The notes beneath the pieces are model-generated. The model was not told where the DNA came from and searched no databases. It saw only the letters and a list, made by a program, of their open reading frames with translations. A stretch of 64,000 nucleotides of DNA from assembly GCF_004354015.1 (NCBI RefSeq), contig NZ_SMRU01000002.1:1-64000 (forward strand), in the 5' to 3' direction. Source of the stretch: Arthrobacter terricola (GTDB taxonomy: Bacteria; Actinomycetota; Actinomycetes; Actinomycetales; Micrococcaceae). Positions 7,260-15,892 of the stretch are shown here, one piece after another (position 1 is the stretch's first letter; the number at the start of each line of letters is the position of its first letter). A program made the translations under genes and the position numbers.

Positions 7260-8131
7260 CTAACTCAGGGCTTCATCCTCAAGCTGCTGGAAAGTCCGGC
7301 CGGTTGTTGTCTTCCAGGTGATTCTGCCGTTGATGTTGCCGCCCACGACAACAGCCCCGGCGGTACTTGGACTGCTGAACAACTGGTCCTTGACGAAGAC
7401 GTACTCGTCGCCGCGGATCTCCACGATGCCCTGCTCGACGAGGTCTTGGCGCCGGCGGACAAGGGACGCGGACAGGGATGGACGATGCGTTGCCTTACCC
7501 ACGGACCCAGCGAGAACCAGACGACCCTCCGTTGTCGGCCTTGCTCTGGCCTCAGTTCCTCCTTCACGGAAGACGAGGGTCTCAGCGGCCCCACTAGATC
7601 CCACAAGAGAAATCTGACGCACCGGCTCAAGCACCGGGTAACCAAGAGTTGTCAGCAGATTGAAATGGTTTCCAGATACTCGCGGCAGTCTGATTCCAAT
7701 GGCGCCGGTGTGTGAGGATTTGAGGCGTCATTGCCGTTGTCCAGCGCGTACCGCCCGGCTTCGGTGGACCGCTTGATGGCCTGCCATTCCATGTATCCCG
7801 CGTGGGTGTTCGTCCAGGTGTTGGTCAGGGACACTGCGACCAAGGCGTGGTCCCAGAAGTCCTTCTTGTCCGAGTGCTGCTTCAGCCTGTCGCCAATAGC
7901 CCCGCTCTGACCGATGTAGCAGGAAGGACGGTCTGAGGACGATGAGCCGAACAGGAAATAGACACCAACCTGCTTGGACTCCGGCATGTCCCGGAAATCC
8001 CGCAGAAGCGGGCGCGGCACTTCGAATAACCTCACCGTGCGCGTGGTGATCTCAGCCATTCGGATGCCCACGGGGTCACCCTGGGGAAGGTAAATCTGGA
8101 TCGTCTGAGGTAGTGGCAGATTCCGAAGCAT
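7260..8131 (-). pseudogene. GIY-YIG nuclease / DUF4357 protein, frameshifted
   Basis: The first part (ATG 8131 after GGAAGGATTT) encodes a beta strand start, then VGVYFLFG, CYIGQSG and DRLKQH, which is the GIY-YIG nuclease core. It ends in a stop near 7652. The +1-shifted frame continues without a gap as NLLTTLGYPVLEP and then a DUF4357 domain (LVLAGS, RRRQDLVEQG, LFSSPSTAG, WKTTTG) to the stop at 7260. In known relatives these two domains form a single polypeptide of about 290 residues. The break lies near 7665. Either the gene is inactive, or a sequencing error or frameshift restores it. The fused family is linked to mobile-element and restriction-like contexts. Confidence 0.8.
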
Positions 8132-8221
8132 GCGTAAATCCTTCCACAATGCCGCCATGCCGGTGTCGGGCCTTCATGGCCCCAACGGGGATAGATTTTT
8201 TGAGTAACCTAAGGAGCGCTG

Positions 8222-8716
8222 ATGGGCTACACGCATTACTTCCCGGGCCTAATCGCGACGGCCGATGTTATTGCCGACGCCCGCAAGATCATCGAAGCCG
8301 CCCCTGTGACTGTCTGCGGGCCGAAGGGACAGGGACCTCCGATGCTCAACGATGCGGAAGGGATCCGTCTGAACGGCTTCGCGGTGGCCGGCGAGGCCCA
8401 TGAGACTTTCCGATTGCAGGGCACCATTGAGCCGTCCCACCCGGACATGTGGACCTTCTGCACCACCACTGGCATGCCGTACGACGTCGTCGTCACAGCC
8501 ATCCTGATCGCTGCCGCGGTGCGCGCGCTGGAATCAAGATCTAGCACAATCCGCAGCGACGGGCGCTGGGACAACTGGGCCGCCGGGGTGGCCCTGTTCG
8601 AGAAGGCGGTGCGCCCGCTGACCGAGGACGAGAAGATCGCTCTGGAACTCGACGTCGAAGCCATGCGGCCGGCGCGTGAATCCAACCCGAGCGGAGGCCC
8701 ACCCGACCTCCAATGA
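8222..8716 (+). CDS. Conserved hypothetical protein, phage/mobile-element type
   Basis: A strong AAGGAG precedes the ATG. The 164-residue soluble protein begins MGYTHYFPGL, a start seen in short proteins of actinobacterial phages and mobile elements. The middle (ETFRLQ, WTFCTTTGMPYDVVVTAILIAA) suggests an alpha/beta fold, and the C-terminus is acidic. I know no function for it. It is divergent from the broken GIY-YIG gene and precedes another broken gene. Confidence 0.65.
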   Translation: MGYTHYFPGLIATADVIADARKIIEAAPVTVCGPKGQGPPMLNDAEGIRLNGFAVAGEAHETFRLQGTIEPSHPDMWTFCTTTGMPYDVVVTAILIAAAVRALESRSSTIRSDGRWDNWAAGVALFEKAVRPLTEDEKIALELDVEAMRPARESNPSGGPPDLQ

Positions 8717-8730
8717 AACAGGATTGGGGT

Positions 8731-8902
8731 ATGAAGAAGATCCTGCTCATCGTCCTGTGTTCTTCCTGCCGCCGCTGGCCGTCCTCCTGCACGAGGGCCA
8801 GAACCGGAAGTACTCTGGGCACTGCTGTGGCAGCTGCTCGGGCACTCCCCCGGAGTCATCTACGGAATTCTCGTGGTCACAAAGGACCCTGAGAAGAAGT
8901 AA
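8731..8902 (+). pseudogene. YqaE/Pmp3-family small membrane protein, two frameshifts
   Basis: Three frames placed end to end give a typical Pmp3/YqaE peptide: MKKILLIVL (from 8731), FFLPPLAVLLHEG (from 8760), and LWQLLGHSPGVIYGILVV ending in KDPEKK and TAA at 8900-8902. Intact family members are about 50-60 residues with two transmembrane helices around a PP-A-V turn and G-x-P/S-G-V-I-x-A motif, linked to membrane potential under stress. Two frame changes within 170 bases show that the copy is dead unless the sequence has errors. It was found by reading all frames, as no single frame holds it. Confidence 0.65.
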
Positions 8903-9459
8903 CGACCGGTCGCTCAGCGTGCCAGGGCCCGGCCCATAGTCAGGTCCGAGAGTATTTTGGGAAACCGGTCCGAGATGTGCGCGATAGCTCCGCCCCCGCG
9001 TCTGCTGGGGTCGGTCAGTACAACTGCTAGCACGCGCTCGTCCTCATGCAGGTACGTAGCTCCGAGCCCGCACGTGCATTGAGTGCAGGTAAGTCGAAGA
9101 CTCAGGGGCCGACCGCCAGAGGCACTGCCAAAAATCAGATGTAAGTGTGGACACTGTCCACACCCCCTTTGGCAAGACAACCGGACAGCCACAGCACTCC
9201 CCTGCAGCCAGGATTAGCTGTCCAAAGAAACCTCCGCGCCAAAGCCGGTTTCATCATGCCGTACCCCGGGCCCTGAGCCATGAACTGGTGTTGGCCATCC
9301 ACGACCAACCCGGCCGAACGGGAACGAGGAACCGCATAACCCCACCCCAGAGCAGGCGGAGGGCCCACCAGCCAGGGACTTGAACCCGCCACCCACACAC
9401 CTTCATAGGCCACCGCGGCGGCCAGGCACCAGCCCGCGAACCTAGCGTCAGAGGCGCTT
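8903..9459. other. Gene-poor stretch before repeat B
   Basis: No convincing gene is seen. It contains the palindrome at 9146-9162 and, at 9372-9386 on the minus strand, a lone T-arm-like sequence (GGTTCAAGTCCCTGG) that does not fold into a complete tRNA. A minus-strand open frame (8914-9192) with several Cys lacks a recognisable family. Confidence 0.35.
9146..9162. repeat. Palindrome TGTGGACA-C-TGTCCACA
   Basis: An 8-bp perfect dyad around a single C has the same architecture as the palindromes at the right edges of repeats B and D, with a compensating T-A to G-C change in both arms. It stands alone, without the tRNA-like part, and is followed by a short CCCCCTTT that matches the downstream context in B and D. 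Confidence 0.65.
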
Positions 9460-9645
9460 GTCAAGCTTTGTACACACGTTAAAGCAAAAACCCCTCTGAC
9501 GAGGGGGAATGCTGTGCCCGAGGTGGGACTCGAACCGGCTTCCAGGCCCCGGAAACACAGGGAACTTCCGAAAACATGCCGAGTACGGCGCGGTCCGGCC
9601 GATGTACGACCCAGTCCGACGGCAAATCTGTTGACACTGTCAACA
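9460..9645 (-). repeat. Repeat B: tRNA-Leu 3'-end-like attachment site (right hybrid site)
   Basis: The left arm is GTCAAGCTTTGTACACA, and the right arm is the dyad TGTTGACA-C-TGTCAACA (9629-9645). The inner 60 bases, including the terminator hairpin (9486-9506) and the tRNA 3'-end-like sequence (9514-9536, minus strand), match repeat A. Excision between A and B would join TGTCAACA to TGTCAACA on the chromosome and TGTACACA to TGTACACA on the circle, as expected for attR paired with attL. Confidence 0.7.
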
Positions 9646-9935
9646 CCCCTTTTCTGACAGAATTTGAAGAACACAGAGCGACTGCCGCCCCCAGTTTGAG
9701 GAGGAACGGCAGTCCGCTCTGTGGCCGGTTGCAACGCATCAGGCCAACTCGTTTTGGATGCATCCGTTTGCGACAGATATGTCGGTTCGAATCTGGTCAC
9801 GGCGGTCCCCCTTCGTGCATCTCATAGGTCCAAAGTGCAGGAGCGCGCATGACCTTGCAGTGTGCATGACACGTCACCGCGGACCGTGGAACCGAGGCGA
9901 ATGGATTGGAGCTGAAACGGGGGGTGGCTATCTCG
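9646..9935. repeat. Homologous tail of repeat B (shared with D)
   Basis: This stretch aligns along its length with 33807-34085, by eye roughly 80% identical. It includes a hairpin (AGAGCGACTGCCG / CGGCAGT-c-CGCTCT, 9675-9720) and a conserved end (GGAGCTGAAACG). No reading frame is conserved between the two copies, so it seems to be non-coding flanking DNA of the attachment site or an element end. A and C lack it. Confidence 0.6.
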
Positions 9936-10079
9936 CTGGCGCCATCTCGTATCGCTATTTCCACTGGGTCGTCTTGGCCAACTGCACGGGAATAGGACCC
10001 GTAGAGGGTTGGAGAGTGCAGGCCATGGAACACCCTGCGTCTGGTGCCTTGTGTCAGGTCCTGTGCCAAACTGCTTGTA

Positions 10080-10195
10080 GCCGGTGGAACCATTACGGGT
10101 GACCTCCCACGATGGGTGCAGGCCTCTGCAAAGATCGCGACCAAAAGCTTCGAATGCCTCATCGGTGAGCTGCTCGAAGGAAACACCCCGGGCCT
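10080..10195 (-). other. Possible Mrr-like restriction endonuclease N-terminal fragment
   Basis: The minus-strand frame reads SFEQLTDEAFEAFGRDL, then LHPSWEVTRNG and GYKQFG, resembling the opening of Mrr/REase-like domains (FE-x-F, W-x-V-x-x-x-G-x-x-G). No catalytic D-x-E-x-K is present, because homology ends about 40 residues in. It directly abuts the transposase relic. This is a weak resemblance only. Confidence 0.25.
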
Positions 10196-10199
10196 TGGT

Positions 10200-10360
10200 T
10201 GACTCGCGGTTTCGAGTACGTTCCTCATGAGTTGGTTCAGCAACCCATCGGGGCCCACCAGGCTCACGCCCTGTTCCTTGGGTTGAGCGAGCAACCACTC
10301 CGCAAGCTCCTTCTGATCGATGATCTATCCCGTCACAGGATCGATCATCACCCCTGTCAT
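10200..10360 (-). pseudogene. IS256-family transposase, 5' remnant
   Basis: From ATG 10360 the frame reads MTGVMIDPVTG, an in-frame TAG, then IIDQKELAEWLLAQ, EQGVSLVGPDGLLNQL and NVLETA, where homology stops. This is the characteristic N-terminus of Mutator/IS256 transposases of actinobacteria, which are about 400 residues long. The catalytic DDE region is absent. The internal stop and truncation make it a dead relic. Confidence 0.75.
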
Positions 10361-10960
10361 CTCGGTCGTGGATTCCGACACGGCCGTCTCCTTTCGGATC
10401 AGGCCGGACCCACACACCGTTATTCAGACAGTCCCAAGGACCGCTGGGATCGAGCAGTGAGAGCCTGTGCGCCCTACACCATGGGACGACTCGTCCCGTG
10501 GCACCGCGGCTTTGCTCGTTGTTTGTGAGTCTTAGTGACTCTTTGGGAATAACGGTGGCTCGGCTTGGGTTACCAACAATTCAAGTACACCTTCGAGACT
10601 CTGGGATTAGCGGCGAAGGAGAAGTCGTCGTCGGGGTGGAGCGTCTCTAATAGGTCAGCAAGAGAGCAGCTAGGGGCGAGTCAGTGAAGCCGATTGATGT
10701 GAATCCTAACCGCATTATTCAGCGCTCTATGCACTCTCCGAGTGGCGAGGTGCGGGCTTGGTTTCATGAACGGCGCCTGTTACGGCGTCCAGATCGTCGG
10801 CGTGGTTTTTGATTAGGGCAATGGGAAGCCCGGGTGGGGTGCCTGTCCTTGAGGATTTCATGGGGTCCCCCGATGGGGAGTTGTTATCAAGCCGATAGCC
10901 AGTCTCATGCCAAGGTATGTCAAGATAGTGATAGGAACTGCACGGGGGAGGTGTCGCATC
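10361..10960. other. Gene-free stretch upstream of the Panacea operon
   Basis: No supported gene is present. Around 10860-10940 the sequence becomes AT-richer and probably holds the toxin-antitoxin promoter. GGGGGAGGT at 10944-10952 is the ribosome binding site that fixes the GTG start at 10961. Confidence 0.4.
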
Positions 10961-11602
10961 GTGCCAACTGAATCTCAGCAAGCCGCCGAACTGCCTGCAA
11001 CCCAAGTTGCCCAGTGGTTCGTTCTTCAGGCGCAAGGCGATCCCGAACAAGACTTGAGTAACCTAAAGCTGCAAAAACTTGTGTATCTCGCGCAGAGCCG
11101 CTACCTGCATGAAACGGGCCGCGCGTTACTTCGGGAAGTTGTACAAGCGTGGGATCACGGCCCCGTGGTTCAACAGGTGTATCGGCAGTTCAGTGCCTTT
11201 GGTAGCCAAGCGATCCGGCTGGCCGCCTGTAGAGAGCCTGAACTGGCGCCGGAAGTTGTTGCGAACCTGGAATGCGTGTGGACGTATTTTGGGGGTTACA
11301 CGGCGTCCAAGCTCCGAGCTATTACGCACGCCGTCGGTCCATGGCCTCAACATTTCAGAGAAGGAGCGCGGAATATCGTGCTACCTAACGATGAAATCGC
11401 TAATTCCTGGACTGAATTTGAGCGCTATGCAGAGCCGCGTATCGTCGCGACAACCGATGATTACAAGAGTACCCTCGCCAGGTACTCATCTATCCTGCGG
11501 GCTACTCAGCGTGCACAAATGCAGGAAGACGGGCAAGGCATAAGGCGTGAACTCGGCGAGACACGACACATGCGGAGATCAGCGGCGCGAGCTATGCATT
11601 GA
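10961..11602 (+). CDS. Panacea-domain (DUF4065/SocA-like) antitoxin
   Basis: The 213-residue protein contains the Panacea hallmark LKLQKLVYLAQSRYLH, followed by EVVQAWDHGPVVQQVYRQF (W-x-H/x-G-P-V-V), over residues 35-85. Panacea domains act as antitoxins for unrelated toxins (PanAT systems) and were earlier described as SocA, a proteolysis adaptor. GTG 10961 after GGGGGAGGT is preferred over an upstream ATG at 10907. The stop overlaps the TTG start of the toxin, so the two are translationally coupled, antitoxin first. A basic C-terminal tail beyond the domain may hold the toxin-specific part. Confidence 0.82.
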   Translation: MPTESQQAAELPATQVAQWFVLQAQGDPEQDLSNLKLQKLVYLAQSRYLHETGRALLREVVQAWDHGPVVQQVYRQFSAFGSQAIRLAACREPELAPEVVANLECVWTYFGGYTASKLRAITHAVGPWPQHFREGARNIVLPNDEIANSWTEFERYAEPRIVATTDDYKSTLARYSSILRATQRAQMQEDGQGIRRELGETRHMRRSAARAMH

Positions 11603-11979
11603 GCCCCACGTCTTTTCCTGCACCGATCCGCCGTGGGCATTTGTATTGGGTTGCTGACTCAGAGATTGACATGCCTCCAGAGCAGAACCGCACGACGCAC
11701 CCCCGGCGCCCGGTAGTCGTACTGACAGGGGATCACAAAAATGATGACTCTGACTGGCCCATCGTGGTTGTCTGTCCAGTATCATCGGGGGCTCAAGTTA
11801 GTGAATACGACGTCAGGATCCCCGCCAACACCGGAGGTCTGAGTTCAAAAGGATGGGCGCGTGTTTGCCTGATTCAACCACTAGACAAAGCCTTCCTGGA
11901 TGACCGGATCGGACAGTTGGAGGCGAACATGGTTGATCAATTGATGGCTAACTACCTTGGCTATCTGGGAGCGATCTAG
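11599..11979 (+). CDS. MazF/PemK-like endoribonuclease toxin
   Basis: The 126-residue protein begins with IRRGHLYWVADSEID, the MazF/PemK start (R-G-x-h-Y-W-V), followed by RRPVVVLTGD, IVVVCPVSS and WARVCLIQPLDKAFLDDRIGQL, which match the conserved strands and S-x-x-R/D active-site area of the family. These toxins cleave mRNA at short specific sequences. The TTG start overlaps the antitoxin stop (ATTGA), implying low, coupled translation. MazF usually pairs with MazE-type antitoxins, and pairing with a Panacea protein is a non-canonical combination. Confidence 0.8.
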   Translation: MSPTSFPAPIRRGHLYWVADSEIDMPPEQNRTTHPRRPVVVLTGDHKNDDSDWPIVVVCPVSSGAQVSEYDVRIPANTGGLSSKGWARVCLIQPLDKAFLDDRIGQLEANMVDQLMANYLGYLGAI

Positions 11980-12177
11980 GTAATTCGCCATAGATCTTGG
12001 CGAGACACTCTGTCGCACCTGTCATTTAGGTTCTGTAAAGAATGGATATGCTAGTCGAAGCTGCAGAGCTACGACGCGAGGCAGCAATTAGGCAGCGGCT
12101 AGCTACGAACGAACCCAGTCCCATGCTGCGCATCACGACTGCCGGGGTTTCTTACTTATTTGCCCCGGAAGTACTTG

Positions 12178-12530
12178 GAACTGCCCCCCCAGTTTTGTTG
12201 ACTCCTTGATCTAGCGAGCTTGTGCTCGTGGAAGGATGTTGACCATGCCCACGCCGTACGGGCGGAGTTCCGCCAGGATGTCGTTGATATGGCCCGCAAG
12301 GGCGAGGCCCGCTGGCGCAGATTGCGAAGGATTTCGGGCTTTCGGTCACGACGCTGAAAGGCTGGCTTGTCATCGACGAGCGCAAGGAATCCGGGACGGC
12401 AGGGACCGTGGGAGCGGAGTCTGCCGACATGCGGGAGCTGACGAAGCTGAACCGCCTGTTGGAGCAGGAGAATGAGATTCTGCGTCGTGCTGCTGCCTAT
12501 CTGGCGAGGGACATCAACCCAAAATGATCT
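12178..12530 (+). mobile_element. IS3-family element remnant 1 (left end plus orfA)
   Basis: The left end reads GGAACTGCCCCC and then GTTTTGTTGACTCC. The orfA relic starts at ATG 12245 and reads MPTPY, then in shifted frames EFRQDVVDMARKGE, LAQIAKDFGLSVTTLKGWL and RLLEQENEILRRAAAYLA, ending INPK and TGA at 12526-12528. This is the HTH plus leucine-zipper OrfA of an IS3 element. At least two single-base losses (near 12258 and 12308) break it. OrfB with the DDE catalytic core is absent, and the sequence joins the end of the AbiV-like gene. Confidence 0.8.
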
Positions 12531-13458
12531 ACCAGCCCGTATTGGCGGCCGAGGTATCGGTCTTGGCGCTCCATCAGAGCCTCTACGGAAATAGGCTCTT
12601 CCTTCAGGTCGAGAGACAGAAGCGGGACAGTCCATTTCTCAAGAATCAGACGCAAGGCACTACCCCAGCCGCTCGGAAAGAACTGTGTCCGCGGGCAGGA
12701 CCGCGGCGAGTACCTCCCGAGCCTTTTCCCGGCAAAACTCCCAGCGAGTATCCGAATCGAACACTGCTCCTTTCCACACCGCTGCCGTGGCCCGCGCCCC
12801 TTTCTCTGTGAGAAGCCCTGCATGCTTCATAGCGAGGAGGAGCCGGGGTGCCGCGGTGTCGACGTAAAACTGGTCCGAGTTACCTCCCGTCCACATAACC
12901 CTCATCTGTCTCCTCGTAATCCACGTAAAGGGCATTCTCCCGGGTTCTGAGCAAATCATTACGCCAGATCCAATCCACGTCATTGGGTCCATCAAGATAA
13001 TGACTCGGACGAAGCCATGTTAGGTACCGTTCGATCGCAGCAAAGTCAGCAGGATTGCCCGCGTGAACCTTCGTGTAGATCAATCGAGGGAGATGTAAAT
13101 AGAAATAATCGCGTCCTTTGCGAGCCACCCTCTGGTCATGCGTTCGCGCGATGTCAAGCAGAATGAGCGCCTTAGCGCTCTCCTCGAGGCAGATTACTTG
13201 AAGTGCCCCCGCCCCGGATTTCTGGTTTTCCTTCAAGAGGTGCTTTATCGAGCACATCAATTGCTGAACATGTGCGCCTAAATGCTCCAGCCCCTTGCCG
13301 ACGACGGAAAGTCGCTCTTCGCGCGGCATTTCAAAAATGCGGTGTAGCCGACGTGCCTGCTTCAAAGCGCAGGCCCTTGAAGCGAAAGTAGGCTGAAGAG
13401 TGCCATGCCTAGTCATGCTATACGAGACGAAGAGCGCCTGAAGCGCCTCGCCAAGCAA
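12497..13458 (-). pseudogene. AbiV-family abortive infection protein with two frameshifts
   Basis: The first frame (13458 to 12880) has a HEPN-like helical core with VICLEESAKALILLDIA and then LRTRENALYVDYEE, typical of AbiV proteins. It stops after EGYVDG. The next frame continues seamlessly with NSDQFYVDTAAPRLLLA to 12660, and a third frame continues with GWGSALRLILEKW to about 12540. Placed together they give about 300 residues without gaps. AbiV blocks phage translation in Lactococcus by an interaction with a phage protein. Two breaks near 12885 and 12660 mean this copy is probably inactive, or the sequence has two indels. Confidence 0.65.
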
Positions 13459-13873
13459 TACTAGGAATCAGCCGGCTTTCGACACCAGCGATTCACTCCT
13501 GGTGAAAGACCGCCACTGATGCGAAAGTCGGGGCCATCACCTAGCGCGAGGACATCAATGGACCGGGCCGATCCCGCCATTCGAGCCTTCACTGCCAGTG
13601 GCTGAGCGGCCCGGAAGATAATTCGCTGCACATGCGTGCGATATGACAAGCACCCCCGACATCAACGGTGCTCTGGTGAGATGTGCAGGCGGCCCTGATC
13701 GGGGTCCTGCGCTTCCCACCCTTCCGCGATCACCCGGGGGCATCAGGCCAGGGCGCGACGGGCCGGAACCCGACTGGTCGAGAAAGTCAACCTTTCTCAA
13801 CAGCACGAGGAGCTTGATGTTGAGCTGGCGGCCCGATCTGCCATGGGCGGCCTGTCGAAGTAACCTTGGCTCC
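13459..13873. other. Short unassigned stretch before the HNH gene
   Basis: No complete gene is seen. A plus-strand frame ending in TAA at 13860-13862 reads VEKVNLSQQHEELDVELAA, which looks like the charged C-terminal tail of a lost upstream gene. The long plus-strand frame from 13643 is not used for the HNH start because it lacks any homology before 13874. Confidence 0.3.
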
Positions 13874-15034
13874 ATGGAGGGTCTTTGTGAGTTCTGCCAC
13901 GGTCCAATTGTTGGCCGCCAGGCCGGGGCCCGATACTGCTCGCAGCGTTGTGTTCGGTCGGCGTGGCGTGCCCGTAACACTGAGGCTGACGCTGCCGGAC
14001 GTAGGGCGGCCAACAAGAAGCGGAGCGACGAACGGGCAGCTGTGCGGGACGCCGGACGCAAATGCGAAGGGTGTGGCGGGAGCATGGCCGGAAGGGTGGC
14101 AACCGCCCTGTTTTGCTCGAGTTCGTGCCGACACAAGTACCGGTACCGCCAGCGGGCCGAGATCGCAGCCAAACTGCAGGCGGAACGTCTTTGCGTCTAT
14201 TGCCTCGGTCCACTGCCTGAGCATCTTAACCTCAGTGCCATCTACTGTTCGGATCCTTGCCGGCGGAAAAAATGGGAGGCAGACAACCCGGAGAAAGTAG
14301 CCCGCTCAAAGGCGAACCACGAAGCACGCCTGCGGGAACGGGCAGCGGCCCGCAGGCTGGACCGGCCGCCCTGCCCTGTTTGCGGCACCCAACTGCCTGC
14401 GACCCGCGGCCCGAAAGCGATCTACTGCTCGAACTCCTGCAACCAAAAGGCCCACTATCTCCGACACCACGCCTGGCACCTTCTGCGGATGAAGAAGTAC
14501 CGCGAGGGCCGGGAGCCGTACTTCGCCAGGAAAGCCCGCGAAAACACCGCCAAGCGACATGCTGCCGACCCGGGTTATGTTCTCGTCCTACGCGCACGGG
14601 CGCGTGTGGATTACAGCACCCATCGTGAACGCCGACTGAAGGTCAACCGCCGGTACGCACGCGCGCACGTGCCGCTGCGAAACATGCACAGCGGCAAGCG
14701 ACGGGCACTGCAGAAGGGCGCGGAGACGTTCCTGTTCACGCTAAAAGACTGGGAGCGGCTGAAGGTCAGGTACCGGAACTGCTGCTCTTACTGTGGCAAG
14801 TTTTCGGCTCGGCTGCACAAAGAGCACGTCATTCCGCTGGAAAGGGGAGGCCGGCATTCGCTGGGGAACATTCTTCCGGCATGCCCCACCTGCAACTACT
14901 CCAAACAGGACAGTTATGTCATGGAATGGCGTATGCGGCGCATCAGGATCCGGAGGGAGCTCGAACTGCGTGCAGCACGGAAGAAGAAGCGTTTGTCTGC
15001 TCACGCACCAGGGTTGGTAGCGGCGCCAAAATGA
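13874..15034 (+). CDS. HNH endonuclease with four N-terminal zinc ribbons
   Basis: The 386-residue protein has four repeated Cys clusters: CEFC...YCSQRC (residues 5-26), CEGC...FCSSSC, CVYC...YCSDPC and CPVC...YCSNSC. Each repeat is C-x2-C-x(13-15)-[FY]CS-x2-C, which should bind zinc and contact DNA. A basic helical linker follows, then an HNH nuclease near 310-345: CCSYCGKF, KEHVIPLERGG (EHV in place of DHI), and CPTCNYSK. ATG 13874 starts directly at the first cluster. The number of ribbons is unusual for HNH enzymes of mobile DNA. It lies beside the AbiV relic between two IS3 remnants, so it is probably an element-borne or defensive nuclease. Confidence 0.75.
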   Translation: MEGLCEFCHGPIVGRQAGARYCSQRCVRSAWRARNTEADAAGRRAANKKRSDERAAVRDAGRKCEGCGGSMAGRVATALFCSSSCRHKYRYRQRAEIAAKLQAERLCVYCLGPLPEHLNLSAIYCSDPCRRKKWEADNPEKVARSKANHEARLRERAAARRLDRPPCPVCGTQLPATRGPKAIYCSNSCNQKAHYLRHHAWHLLRMKKYREGREPYFARKARENTAKRHAADPGYVLVLRARARVDYSTHRERRLKVNRRYARAHVPLRNMHSGKRRALQKGAETFLFTLKDWERLKVRYRNCCSYCGKFSARLHKEHVIPLERGGRHSLGNILPACPTCNYSKQDSYVMEWRMRRIRIRRELELRAARKKKRLSAHAPGLVAAPK

Positions 15035-15420
15035 CGTGGCTGGCAGCGTCCGTCATGCCGCTTTGGCGCCGGCCGGGGGAACCGGTCAGGCGTCCCGGCG
15101 CTTCCCGGTAAGCAGCGCACGGCCAGGGAGGCAGCCGCCCAGCCGAGCAACACAAGACCGGCCTCACCCCGCGTGGGATGGTCCGGCAGGGCTTGATGGC
15201 GATCAGATCCATAGGGGGTGAGGATGGCAGGTAGCAGCTGATACCCAGGAACAGCTCGTTGTGGTCGGACTGGATGGCGAGCACCACCGGAAGGACCAGC
15301 AGCCGGCCCTTAGCTGGTCAGCAAGGGCCGTGTGGCCCGCTTAGCAGGCAACATGGTCAGGGCATCACACGCCATCAGTCGCACTGAATGTTCCCGCCTT
15401 ACACCCGGACTTCCTAAAGT
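15035..15420. other. Gene-free stretch before repeat C
   Basis: I see no supported gene. Short shadow frames exist on both strands without family resemblance. The stretch separates the HNH gene from repeat C. Confidence 0.35.
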
Positions 15421-15608
15421 GTCAAGCTTTGTCAACAGCCGGAAAACAAAAAGCCCCTGACCTGCGGAAACACTGTGCCCGAGGTGGGACTCGAACTGCA
15501 TTCCAGCCCCTGTGGATACTGGGAACCCGCGAAAACATGCCTAATCCGAGGCAGTCCGACGGAGGTACGAGCCGATCTAACGCCAAAGGTGTTGACGCTG
15601 TCAACACC
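15421..15608 (-). repeat. Repeat C: tRNA 3'-end-like attachment site
   Basis: The left arm is GTCAAGCTTTGTCAACA, followed by CCTGCGGAAACACTGTGCCC, then the minus-strand tRNA 3'-end-like sequence (15475-15497). The right edge has the 9-bp dyad GGTGTTGAC-gct-GTCAACACC (15588-15608). The inner part resembles repeat D more than A or B. One base inside the T-arm (CGAACT for CGAACC) differs from the other three copies. Confidence 0.65.
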
Positions 15609-15892
15609 TCCTGTTTTGGCTTTACACTCAGCTACCGGCCGTAGGTCCGGGCAAGTCTTTCTTGCCTTGACACCTAATTCGTCGTGCCTCGGGGCAGGAG
15701 ACGCTCTAGGCATTCCCGAAGCGGCGGCGTGAGGCTGCGCGGCAGGCCTCCCCGTTCGCGCCGCCGCATGTTTGTGCCCTGCACCCCTGGCGCCTGTTCG
15801 TAGCCTGCGTTTGAACGCCTGCCATCGGGAACCGTGCCGCTAATAGGACGTCAACATCATTCCTTAGTGCGAAATACGCGAGACACTAGATT

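Noticed and set aside
9372-9386. T-arm-like CCAGGGACTTGAACC that might mark a tRNA gene
   Set aside because: The flanks do not form an acceptor stem, anticodon arm or D-arm. It is a chance or decayed fragment.
13643-13873. N-terminal extension of the zinc-ribbon HNH protein
   Set aside because: The extension is Pro/Arg-rich without homology, and the ATG at 13874 precedes the first Cys cluster directly.
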